Shown here piece by piece: positions 5,747 to 11,921 of a DNA stretch of 16,148 nucleotides. Position 1 is the stretch's first letter, and each line of letters opens with the position of its first letter. Both the position numbers and the translations under genes were made by a program. Origin of the DNA: Sulfurimonas sp. (lineage in GTDB: Bacteria > Campylobacterota > Campylobacteria > Campylobacterales > Sulfurimonadaceae); contig JALSKR010000029.1 of NCBI GenBank assembly GCA_026988735.1, positions 1 through 16,148 on the forward strand. The letters run 5' to 3'. The notes beneath the pieces are model-generated. The model did not search any database. It was given only the letters and a program-made list of their open reading frames with translations, and was not told where the DNA came from.

Positions 5747-7201
5747 ATGACAGAATATAAAAAAAGTTTAATTTATACTATTTTATTTTTATTTTTTATT
5801 ACTACTTTCGCAATTTATGATATTCGTTCTGGATATCTTAAAGAACTTTCTAATGTTCGTTCTCGTGTTGCAAATACAAGCTTTTTAATTCAAGCATGGG
5901 TAAAAGGTTCCTTTGACTCTTCTGATTATGTTTTACAAGATATTATGAGTCAGGTGTCAATTCAAGAATTACTAGATCTAAGTAAAAAAGAAAAAACAAC
6001 TCAATTTTTACAATCTAAGTTAGAAACATTGCCTAGTTATTTCCAAGAAATTGGTATTTCTAATGAGAGTTGTGTCGCTACTAGTGCATATGTTGTAGCA
6101 CCATATAAAAACTTTGCTGGTGTTGATTACAGTGAGAGAGAATGGTGTAAATCATACCAACGAAATGATAAACTCATAAAAGATGTGACAAGTTCTTTTT
6201 TTGATATAGATCGTTTGATTGTAGCTCAAAATCGTTCCATTAGGACAAGTGATGGTAAACTTCAAGGCATAGTAGCATTAGTAGTTGACCTGAGTTTTTT
6301 TCAAAAATGGTTAGATGAAATAGTTGTTACTAAGCATGGAGTGATAGCCATAGTCGATGCAAATATGAACTTACTAGCGAGAAAGCCACAACTGCCTAAT
6401 GCAATAGGAAATAAAATTGATGATAAAATTCTTAAAGAATTCCTCTCTTCTTCTGAGAACTTCAAGATTTCTAGAGATATATCCCCGTTAGATGATGAAA
6501 GTCGTCTTTATGCTGCTAGGAAGATTAGCGGTCTGCCATTTGTTATTATTGTTGGAGAAGCAGATAAGGATTGGCTTAAAGAGTGGAAAGAAAAAACATT
6601 TGCAACTGTAGTTGTTATTGTGATATTTTTGGTTTTATCTATTCTTATCTTACGAAATCATTGGAAACAATTGAAGTTACGCCAAAAGCTGGACTATCAT
6701 GCCAATACTGATGTACTCACGGGAATATCCAACCGTCGTAACTTTATGCATCAAGCCAACCAAGAACTTAAACGTGTTAAAAGACATCAAACTCAAATGG
6801 CACTGCTTCTATTAGATATTGACCGTTTTAAACTCATAAATGATAATTATGGACATGCAACTGGAGATAGAGCCCTTGTCGCATTTGCTGGGGCATGTAA
6901 AAAATCAATTCGTGATATAGATATTTTAGGTAGATTAGGTGGGGATGAATTTACTATTTTACTGCTTAATACAGAGATTGAAGAAGCTCGCATAGTAACA
7001 GAACGTATTCGCCTCTCTATTGAGTTATGTGAATTTTTAAATGATAAAGAGGAGAGTGTTTCTATGACATCAAGTATTGGTGTTGCGATGATTGACTCCA
7101 AAACATCAAGTCTTGAGGATATGCTTGATATGGCAGACAGTGCTCTTTATGTGTCAAAAGAAAAAGGTCGTAACAATGTTGAGTTTGCAGAATTAAAATA
7201 A
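5747..7201 (+). CDS. Cache-domain diguanylate cyclase (GGDEF)
   Basis: 484 aa. A membrane segment at ~8-23 and another at ~284-303 flank a periplasmic ~260-residue region of the double-Cache type. The cytoplasmic GGDEF domain begins at LTGISNRRNF (~324). It keeps the metal-binding D357 in LLLLDIDRFK, the intact active-site GGDEF (398-402), and the inhibitory-site RxxD (R389-D392) five residues before it. The protein should therefore make cyclic di-GMP from two GTP and be feedback-inhibited, with activity set by an external ligand bound by the Cache part. It is the largest gene of the array and alone in its cassette. Cyclic di-GMP synthesis on a mobile cassette could shift motility or attachment of the host cell. 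Confidence 0.9.
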   Translation: MTEYKKSLIYTILFLFFITTFAIYDIRSGYLKELSNVRSRVANTSFLIQAWVKGSFDSSDYVLQDIMSQVSIQELLDLSKKEKTTQFLQSKLETLPSYFQEIGISNESCVATSAYVVAPYKNFAGVDYSEREWCKSYQRNDKLIKDVTSSFFDIDRLIVAQNRSIRTSDGKLQGIVALVVDLSFFQKWLDEIVVTKHGVIAIVDANMNLLARKPQLPNAIGNKIDDKILKEFLSSSENFKISRDISPLDDESRLYAARKISGLPFVIIVGEADKDWLKEWKEKTFATVVVIVIFLVLSILILRNHWKQLKLRQKLDYHANTDVLTGISNRRNFMHQANQELKRVKRHQTQMALLLLDIDRFKLINDNYGHATGDRALVAFAGACKKSIRDIDILGRLGGDEFTILLLNTEIEEARIVTERIRLSIELCEFLNDKEESVSMTSSIGVAMIDSKTSSLEDMLDMADSALYVSKEKGRNNVEFAELK

Positions 7202-7291
7202 ACTACCAAAACTAAACTAATAAAATTTGTTTTAACAATGAGATACACCCCTGTGATTGAATATCCACTTTTTAAGGGTAAAGAACAAAAG

Positions 7292-7359
7292 ATATAACAA
7301 AAACGAGGAGACCAATAATTTCCCTAGTGGAAAATTATCGCTCACGACTGCCGTTGTAA
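7292..7359 (+). other. attC site 8
   Basis: Left core ATATAAC (7292-7298) matches the cassette start GTTATAA at 5612 with one mismatch. Right core GTTGTAA is at 7353-7359. The common-family stem and CCTAGTGG loop are present. Confidence 0.9.
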
Positions 7360-7491
7360 GTTCCCGCGGAGCGGAAACTTACAACGGCGAAGCTGAGCCC
7401 TAAACGGGTCACCAACCATTTGTCGTATTCCGCTACGCTACATACAACAAATAGCAGGAATCCCACATCAAGATGTATTCCAGCTTCGCCG
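7354..7491 (+). mobile_element. ORF-less mini-cassette, copy B
   Basis: A 138-base cassette with no reading frame. It begins TTGTAAGTT, carries CCCGCGGAGCGG, then AACTTACAAC, so start and left core form a 10-bp stem. The loop is identical to that of copy A, but the stem bases differ on both sides in a compensating way. The remainder matches copy A closely (for example TAAACGGGTCACCAACC and TATTCCGCTACGCTACATAC) but lacks copy A's extra segment. Confidence 0.75.
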
Positions 7492-7497
7492 TTATAT
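7379..7497 (+). other. attC site 9 (long, GC-rich type)
   Basis: Left core TTACAAC (7379-7385) complements GTTGTAA at 7353; right core GTTATAT is at 7491-7497. The outer stem GGCGAAGCTG pairs with CAGCTTCGCC. The inner hairpin CCATTTGTCGTAT with ATACAACAAAT surrounds CCGCTACGCT. Confidence 0.8.
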
Positions 7498-7568
7498 TTA
7501 AAAAGCTACATTGCTAGAAGTTTAGATATGGCTATTTTAGAATGGTCAAATTTAAAATGGAGTTAAGA

Positions 7569-7835
7569 ATGAAGAAAGTTATTTTTGGAGCAATAGTTTT
7601 AGGACTATTATCGACAACAGTTTATGCAAAAAATGTTGAACAAACAATATGCTTTTCAAAAAGTAGCTGTACTGACAAATATGCTTATGGAACATTTGGA
7701 AATGGGACGAATTTATGTGGTGGAAAATGTAAAGGAAAAACATTGCCACAAATGAATAAAGAAGGATGGAAACTTATGCAAATTATTGGTGGTCTCCAAA
7801 GCTCATTTGGAATGCTTTTTATCAAAGAAAAGTAG
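7569..7835 (+). CDS. Small Cys-rich secreted protein, unknown
   Basis: 88 aa from ATG 7569, chosen because GGAG lies at 7559-7562 and the signal peptide MKKVIFGAIVLGLLSTTVYA begins exactly there; an upstream in-frame ATG at 7542 has no such support. The likely cleavage site is VYA-KN. The mature part of ~68 residues has four Cys, in QTICFSK, SSCTDKY, NLCGGK and KCKGK, suggesting disulfides in the periplasm. It ends with a Gly/Met-rich stretch (GWKLMQIIGGLQSSFGMLF). I do not recognise the family. It is alone in its cassette, between the mini-cassette's attC and the orphan left core at 7848. Confidence 0.65.
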   Translation: MKKVIFGAIVLGLLSTTVYAKNVEQTICFSKSSCTDKYAYGTFGNGTNLCGGKCKGKTLPQMNKEGWKLMQIIGGLQSSFGMLFIKEK

Positions 7836-7847
7836 TTAAATAAAAAG

Positions 7848-7854
7848 ATATAAC
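7848..7854 (+). other. Orphan attC left core at a deletion scar
   Basis: ATATAAC followed by AAAAC is the normal beginning of an attC and complements GTTATAT at 7491. However, the stem, loop and right core that should follow are absent. The sequence continues directly into brnT. A deletion has removed the rest of the attC and the 5' end of the next cassette. Confidence 0.7.
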
Positions 7855-7905
7855 AAAACTTTTTAAAAAAGTTTCATCAAAATATCTTGCGATAAATTAA
7901 AATAT

Positions 7906-8142
7906 ATTTTTACATATAAAAATAGTTCAAACCAAGAAAAGCATCAAGTTTCTTTTGAAAAAGCACAATATGCTTTTTTAGATGATAATAGACTTATTGC
8001 TCAAGATTTAGAACATAGCCAAGATGAAAAAAGATATTTTTGTTTTGGTAAAGTTGCTGATGAAATTATTACTGTACGATTTGTTTACAGAAATAATAAA
8101 ATCAGAATCTTTGGAGCAGGATATTGGAAAAAAGATTTATGA
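7906..8142 (+). pseudogene. brnT: BrnT toxin gene without a normal start
   Basis: The frame 7906-8142 encodes a full-length BrnT-like toxin body: FTYKNSSNQEKHQVSFEKA, then RLIAQDLEHSQDEKRYFCFGK, and ITVRFVYRNNKIRIFGAGYWKKDL. This matches the family pattern with NxxKHxVSFExA, the E-x-R-(Y/F)xxxG strand and the (K/R)IRIxxA end. BrnT is a RelE-fold ribonuclease. No ATG, GTG or TTG exists in frame between the upstream TAA (7865) and the family's usual start. The position where family members start with Met is ATT (7906). The gene is either silenced by the deletion noted at 7848, or initiated at a rare ATT. It overlaps brnA by four bases. Confidence 0.7.
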
Positions 8143-8387
8143 AAATAATAGTTAAATATACAGATGAAGAAATTGGAAATATTAAAATTATAGAAGATTT
8201 TCTACCAAAACCAGAAAATTTAATTTTAAAAGATGAAAATATAAAAGTTACAATTTCATTGACAAAAGAGAGTGTAGAGTTTTTCAAAGATGAAGCTAAA
8301 AAACATCATACTCAATATCAAAAAATGATAAGAAATCTACTAGATATTTATGCCAGTAACTACAAACAAACATTAACAAACTGGTAA
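8139..8387 (+). CDS. brnA: BrnA-type antitoxin
   Basis: 82 aa from ATG 8139 (ATGA overlap with the brnT stop). An in-frame TTG at 8124 is possible but lies in brnT, and the ATG fits coupled translation. After a ~35-residue N-terminal part comes the ribbon-helix-helix domain: strand NIKVTISLTKESVEFFKDEAKK, then HHTQYQKMIRNLLDIYASNY, the usual BrnA pattern of a C-terminal RHH. It should bind BrnT and repress the operon. The stop TAA is part of attC 10's left core. If BrnT is truly dead, this is an orphan antitoxin that could still protect against related toxins. Confidence 0.78.
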   Translation: MKIIVKYTDEEIGNIKIIEDFLPKPENLILKDENIKVTISLTKESVEFFKDEAKKHHTQYQKMIRNLLDIYASNYKQTLTNW

Positions 8388-8450
8388 CAAAACACAGGAA
8401 CGAATAATTTACCCTAACGGGAAAATTATCGCTCACGACAGTCGTTATCC
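8382..8450 (+). other. attC site 10
   Basis: Left core TGGTAAC (8382-8388), right core GTTATCC (8444-8450). Stem GAACGAATAATTT with AAATTATCGCTC around CCCTAACGGG. No cassette start GTTACCA is found upstream, which agrees with loss of the 5' end of this cassette. Confidence 0.92.
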
Positions 8451-8475
8451 CCGTATATACATAATTGGAGTATAA

Positions 8476-8529
8476 ATGTTTAAAAATAAAAGCCTGGAGC
8501 CACTTGCAGATACCCACAAAAGCAGCTAA
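8476..8529 (+). CDS. Possible 17-aa peptide
   Basis: ATG 8476 follows GGAG at 8467-8470 and opens a 17-codon frame (MFKNKSLEPLADTHKSS). It starts 26 bases after the right core of attC 10, where a cassette gene would be expected. It is probably the 5' end of a lost gene rather than a functional peptide. The bases from 8530 to 8622 hold nothing recognisable. Confidence 0.25.
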   Translation: MFKNKSLEPLADTHKSS

Positions 8530-8622
8530 TTTAATTTTATAATTGTTAAAAAAGTTGAAATCTAATTTCAGATAAGTTATAATTTTTTACGACAAAAATT
8601 TAACAGAAAAGAGATTAAACTT

Positions 8623-8775
8623 ATGTCTAAAATTATATCAACACTTTCAAAAATGTGGCTTAAAGTGAAGAACCTAGAGAACTTATTATTTCCAGAGTTA
8701 CAAGAACAATTTGGAGTGCTAAGTCCTAAAGAGCAGAAGCTTATGCAAAAAAACGGAGCAAATCGGACACTTTGA
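8623..8775 (+). pseudogene. Possible transposase N-terminal fragment
   Basis: A 50-codon frame from ATG 8623 contains LENLLFPELQEQFGVLSPKEQKL. This resembles the region near the N-terminus of some insertion-sequence transposases, where a (L/P)xxKExKL motif precedes the catalytic domain. The frame then runs into NGANRTL and a stop. No terminal inverted repeats or DDE residues are present. If it is a transposase it is a small remnant. The assignment rests on a short motif and is uncertain. Confidence 0.35.
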
Positions 8776-8926
8776 CCTAAAAACCGTCAACTTATATTCG
8801 CTTAAGAAAGAGATATTTTCTAAATTCAAATACACTGATTGTAAATTTATTTACAAAGGTGTTGGTAATGAGAATTTTTATAAGAAAGAGTGTAATAATG
8901 ATGAAAGTAAATTTATCAACAGTATT

Positions 8927-9049
8927 ATGCACTACATCGAAACTTACAATATTAAACAAAATGTAAAACGAGGGTTAGAAGAAGTTAAACTTCAAAATAG
9001 TGGTCAATTGAAAAAAAGAGAATTGAAGCATATTTTAGATGAACTATAA
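8927..9049 (+). CDS. Possible antitoxin C-terminal half
   Basis: The frame is open from a TAA at 8720 to the stop at 9047-9049, but the only good start I find is ATG 8927, giving 40 residues. The end NVKRGLEEVKLQNSGQLKKRELKHILDEL matches the tail of small antitoxins encoded before RelE genes (an I/V-K-x-GL-x-EV pattern and a C-terminal E-L). The stop overlaps the relE-like start at 9039 by 11 bases, as in an antitoxin-toxin pair. The upstream part of the frame (8762-8926, Lys/Phe/Tyr rich) may be the rest of the protein or unrelated sequence joined to it. Confidence 0.42.
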   Translation: MHYIETYNIKQNVKRGLEEVKLQNSGQLKKRELKHILDEL

Positions 9050-9287
9050 AGTTATTCCAACTCCTGAATTTATAAAAAATCTCAAAACTTTAAAAAAGAA
9101 GTATAAAAATATTAAAAATGATGTTTTAGAACTAGCAAATTAGCTTGAAAAAAATCCGACCATAGGAATAGATTTAGGAAATAATAGCTTTAAAATTAGG
9201 ATAGAAAATAGCGATAATAATAAAGGTAAAAGTGCAGGATATAGAATCATTACATATTGCATAAATAACAAAAAAGCTGATCTCTAA
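9039..9287 (+). pseudogene. Broken RelE-family toxin gene
   Basis: The translation from ATG 9039 reads NYKVIPTPEFIKNLKTLKKKY and continues DVLELAN. A TAG stop at 9141-9143, one base from CAG (Gln), interrupts it. After the stop the same frame resumes with LEKNPTIGIDLGNNSFKIRI, KGKSAGYRIITYCI and NNKKADL, ending at TAA 9285. The order of motifs is that of RelE/HigB-like toxins, and a complete member would continue after KADL with a YLLxIYxK strand. The gene is therefore disabled twice: by a nonsense codon, and by 3' truncation where the frame runs into the terminal attC relic. Confidence 0.68.
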
Positions 9288-9314
9288 ACGAGCCACCAGT
9301 CTTCGCCGTTAGCA
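9263..9314 (+). other. Terminal attC relic of the array
   Basis: The end of this stretch, AGCTGATCTCTAAACGAGCCACC then CTTCGCC and the core GTTAGCA (9308-9314), closely follows AGCTGAGCCCTAAACGGGTCACC and CTTCGCC-GTT of the two mini-cassette sites. The inner hairpin is missing. AAATAAC at 9263-9269 could be a left core. It marks the junction between the cassette array and the chromosome. Confidence 0.6.
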
Positions 9315-9360
9315 ACCAGCAAGGTACTGTTGGAGTTGCAATAACTTTTTCATAGAATTG

Positions 9361-9369
9361 TGCTAAAAT
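9361..9369 (+). promoter_or_regulatory. Extended -10 promoter of glsA
   Basis: TGCTAAAAT has the TG extension and a TAAAAT -10 box, 24 bases before the chosen ATG. No good -35 box sits at the right distance, which is usual for extended -10 promoters. Confidence 0.45.
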
Positions 9370-9393
9370 ATGTCATATTCTTGGGAGGAACTG

Positions 9394-10317
9394 ATGGATT
9401 ACCAACAAATATTACAAGATATTGAGATTGAAGTACAGCCACTTTTTGGAAAAGGAAAAGTAGCCGATTATATTCCTGCTCTTGGAGAGGTTGATGCCAC
9501 GCAATTTGCTATGAGTATTACCCTTTTTGACGGGAGTTCTTACCATGTGGGTGCTGCAGAGACACTCTTTTCTATACAGAGTATTTCCAAAGTTTTTACC
9601 TTTACGATGGCTTTAAAGTATCTCAGTTCAGAGCTTTACAACCGTGTAGGACGCGAACCTTCGGGAAACCCATTTAACTCCCTTGTACAGCTTGAATATG
9701 AAAATGGGATTCCAAGAAATCCTTTTATCAATGCGGGTGCTATTGTGATAACAGATACGCTCATCACCCATTATCAAAAAGATACACTTGCTTTTGATGC
9801 CATAGTGGATTTTATACGCTCTATTGCCGATGATGAGAGTATAAGTATGAACGCAGTAGTGGCAAGTTCAGAAATGCAACATGCTTATAGAAATCTGGCA
9901 CTGACAAATTTAATGAAAAGTTTTGGCAATATAGACAATGAAGCGATACGATTGGTGCAAACCTATTTTAATCATTGTGCTTTGGAAATGAATACTAAAA
10001 TGCTCTCTCGCTCTATGCTCTACCTTGCCAATCACGGCGTAGATCCGATAAACAACAAAGCCTACATAACCAAAGCACAGGCAAAGCGGATAAATGCTGT
10101 GATGCTGACCTGTGGGCATTATGACGCCTCGGGAGATTTTGCTTTTAAAGTGGGTGTTCCCGGAAAAAGTGGCGTAGGTGGCGGAATAGTTGCCGTTATT
10201 CCGCAAAAAATGGGAATCTGTGTCTGGTCGCCCGCTTTGAACGAGCAGGGAAACTCACTCATAGGTACAAAAGCACTGGAACTGTTTACGACAAAAACAG
10301 GAGTCTCAATTTTTTAA
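9394..10317 (+). CDS. glsA: Glutaminase
   Basis: 307 aa, the usual length of bacterial serine-dependent glutaminases, which hydrolyse glutamine to glutamate and ammonia in the cytoplasm. The catalytic S-x-x-K is SISK (S63, K66) in ETLFSIQSISKVFTF. The family blocks GREPSGNPFNS, NPFINAGAI, YRNLALTNLMKSFGN, LYLANHGVDP, MLTCGHYDASGDFAFKVG and PGKSGVGGGIVAV are all present. The ATG at 9394 is preferred to that at 9370 because GGGAGG lies at 9383-9388 and the family starts near there. It is the first chromosomal gene beyond the array. Its stop is only 11 bases from that of the convergent lipoprotein gene. Confidence 0.95.
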   Translation: MDYQQILQDIEIEVQPLFGKGKVADYIPALGEVDATQFAMSITLFDGSSYHVGAAETLFSIQSISKVFTFTMALKYLSSELYNRVGREPSGNPFNSLVQLEYENGIPRNPFINAGAIVITDTLITHYQKDTLAFDAIVDFIRSIADDESISMNAVVASSEMQHAYRNLALTNLMKSFGNIDNEAIRLVQTYFNHCALEMNTKMLSRSMLYLANHGVDPINNKAYITKAQAKRINAVMLTCGHYDASGDFAFKVGVPGKSGVGGGIVAVIPQKMGICVWSPALNEQGNSLIGTKALELFTTKTGVSIF

Positions 10318-10328
10318 AGGAGGATGTA

Positions 10329-10871
10329 TTATTTTGTGATGCTGTTTACACTGTCCATGACTTTGTTGATGACAGGGGCAACCGCCTTTTTTAACTGCTC
10401 GGTTGTAGTGATTGTTTTGATGTTGGTAATTTTTTTGTTTAAAAGTGTCACAATAACTATTTTTGTCGTGTCAATTCCTTTTCTGTAAGGAGCAGCCGTT
10501 GCTTTGTCATCTAAAAGCAGTACAATGTGCTTGAAGTCTTTAAGCCCTGGCATAATAAAAAGGCTTCTGATGAGTGAAGGCGCAGCACTTACATCTGCTA
10601 CAAATTGAACATGATGCTCTTGCAAATAGTTAGGCTTTTGTGTGTTAAAAAAGTCGTTACATGTATGTGCAGGCTCTTTGTCAAAGGCAAAAACAATTTT
10701 GTATGTATCTGCATTTAAGCTGTGCTCTTTGCCAAACTGGTCTTTGAGGTGTAAATCTGTCAAACTTTTCCCGACAACAAGTTTTGGCTCAACATTTTTG
10801 TTTTCATCACTTTTTGAGTTACATCCGATAAAGGTCAATGCAAGTAGTAGACTTAAGATAATATTTTTCAT
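10329..10871 (-). CDS. Lipoprotein with thioredoxin-like fold, unknown
   Basis: 180 aa on the minus strand, with a GGAGAA ribosome binding site just before the ATG. The N-terminus MKNIILSLLLALTFIGC is a lipoprotein signal with the lipobox FIGC (C17), followed by a charged linker. The rest resembles AhpC/thioredoxin-like proteins: VGKSLTDLHLKDQFGKEHSL is the typical opening, and a central ADVSAAPSLIRSLFIMPGL segment follows. There is no C-x-x-C. A single Cys (in AHTCNDFF) follows the strand where the redox motif would be, so thiol-disulfide exchange is doubtful. It is probably anchored in the outer or inner membrane facing the periplasm. Its promoter lies in the region shared with the divergent sensor operon. 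Confidence 0.72.
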   Translation of the reverse strand: MKNIILSLLLALTFIGCNSKSDENKNVEPKLVVGKSLTDLHLKDQFGKEHSLNADTYKIVFAFDKEPAHTCNDFFNTQKPNYLQEHHVQFVADVSAAPSLIRSLFIMPGLKDFKHIVLLLDDKATAAPYRKGIDTTKIVIVTLLNKKITNIKTITTTEQLKKAVAPVINKVMDSVNSITK

Positions 10872-10899
10872 ATTTTCTCCATTATTAATTTTTTAGTAT

Positions 10900-10927
10900 T
10901 TTACAGAACTAAAGTTGAGATTATAAT
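10900..10927 (+). promoter_or_regulatory. Promoter of the sensor operon
   Basis: TTTACA (10900-10905) and TATAAT (10922-10927) with a 16-base spacer form a good sigma70 promoter about 80 bases before the sensor start. ATTATA at 10920-10925 gives a TATAAT on the opposite strand, so the same spot could serve the lipoprotein gene. Confidence 0.6.
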
Positions 10928-11006
10928 AGTAATTATGTTTACTTAAGAAGATTAATATGTAATAAAGTAAGGCAAAATAAGATAAAATAAAAGAAAAAGG
11001 TAAAGA

Positions 11007-11921
11007 ATGCTAGACAAACTCACGAAAAATATTGATAAAATAGTTGCGCTTTTTTCGTTGTTTGCTGTTTTGTTTGCACTCTATCTTATATACACACTTT
11101 ATCTTTCATTCAAACAACAAGAGATGGTGCATTCTTTAGATAATGCTTTGTTGCTGACAAAAAATATGCTTGATGAAGAGAAAAGTCATGCTTTGTCTCT
11201 CTCTTTGATGTTGAGTGAAGACGAAGTGTTGATAAAGTATTATAGAAAAAATAATCGCCGTAAAGTTTTTACGCTCATTAACAGTAAAATAAAAACCTTG
11301 CAGCAAATACAAGGTTATACTGTTGATGTGCAAGTGCATGATGCAAACATATACACTTATGTACGCAGTTGGGATTATAATGTGACAGCTATTCCATTGG
11401 CTTCGTTTCGTGAAGGTATAGTAGCAGTAAAAGAGACAAAAAAACCTCTGGTCTCTATAGAAATAGGCAAGCGTTTAAATATTAAGGCAATTTCTCCTAT
11501 TCTTTATAATGGAAAATATATAGGTTCTATAGAAGTTATAGAAGGTTTTCGTCATTTGCAAGAAAAACTGGCACAACAGGGGTATGCTTTTTTTATTTTG
11601 CTTGATAAGCGCTATCTTGATATAGCGACGAGTTTAAAAAAACATCCGCTTGTAGATAATCATTATGTATTGGTCAATAATTTTTATGATAAAAATAGTT
11701 TTGAACGATTACAGCAGAGTAAACTAGACAAGCTTGGAAAGTATGGTTATTTTGGTAATGGACGGTATGCTTTTGGGTATTTTGCAATTTATAATTTGCA
11801 TAATGAACCTTTAGGTTACTGTATGGTTGCTTTTAAAAATGAAAATGCAAAAATGCTTCGTGCGTATAATGAAAATGCAAAAATAGAACAAAATAGGCAC
11901 TCAAAGGTGATTATCAGATGA
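11007..11921 (+). CDS. Membrane-anchored Cache sensor protein
   Basis: 304 aa. A single N-terminal membrane segment lies at ~13-33 (IVALFSLFAVLFALYLIYTL). A periplasmic region follows that looks like a Cache-type ligand domain: a long helix (LDNALLLTKNMLDEEKSHAL), then KTLQQIQGYTVDVQVHDANIYTYVRSWDY, then RLNIKAISPILYNGKYIGSIEVIEGF. No second membrane segment, kinase, GGDEF or methyl-accepting domain follows, so it cannot signal alone. It overlaps the response regulator start by four bases (ATGA), and a histidine kinase is next, so it is probably a periplasmic ligand-binding accessory of that kinase in a three-component system. The ligand is unknown. The tail contains a near-repeat AYNENAK/FKNENAK. 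Confidence 0.78.
   Translation: MLDKLTKNIDKIVALFSLFAVLFALYLIYTLYLSFKQQEMVHSLDNALLLTKNMLDEEKSHALSLSLMLSEDEVLIKYYRKNNRRKVFTLINSKIKTLQQIQGYTVDVQVHDANIYTYVRSWDYNVTAIPLASFREGIVAVKETKKPLVSIEIGKRLNIKAISPILYNGKYIGSIEVIEGFRHLQEKLAQQGYAFFILLDKRYLDIATSLKKHPLVDNHYVLVNNFYDKNSFERLQQSKLDKLGKYGYFGNGRYAFGYFAIYNLHNEPLGYCMVAFKNENAKMLRAYNENAKIEQNRHSKVIIR

Larger units (their letters stand above)
1..9314 (+). mobile_element. Integron gene-cassette array (right-hand portion)
   Basis: Ten attC sites and one terminal relic lie in the same orientation between short, mostly plus-strand genes. Six of the sites share a ~68-bp layout (left core, TAACAAAAC-type left arm, stem, CCTARCGG-like loop, right core). Cassette starts and the left core of the same cassette's attC are reverse complements, as expected of cassettes inserted as circles by an integron integrase. 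Several ORFs end with a TAA that is part of the left core. No tyrosine recombinase gene is in the window, so either the integrase lies to the left or this is an integrase-less cluster. The left boundary is outside the window. The right boundary is the relic ending near 9314, just before glsA. Confidence 0.92.

Noticed and set aside
1..9314. CRISPR array as the explanation of the regular repeats
   Set aside because: The repeats are ~68 bp, imperfect, and separated by gene-sized units of very different length; cores match cassette ends as in integrons, and no cas genes are seen.
10318..10488. AGGAGG (10318-10323) followed by ATG 10324, opening a 54-codon hydrophobic ORF antisense to the lipoprotein gene
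   Set aside because: There is no space between the ribosome binding site and the ATG, later starts are too far away, and the hydrophobicity is what the complement of a Lys/Thr/Asn-rich coding end gives.
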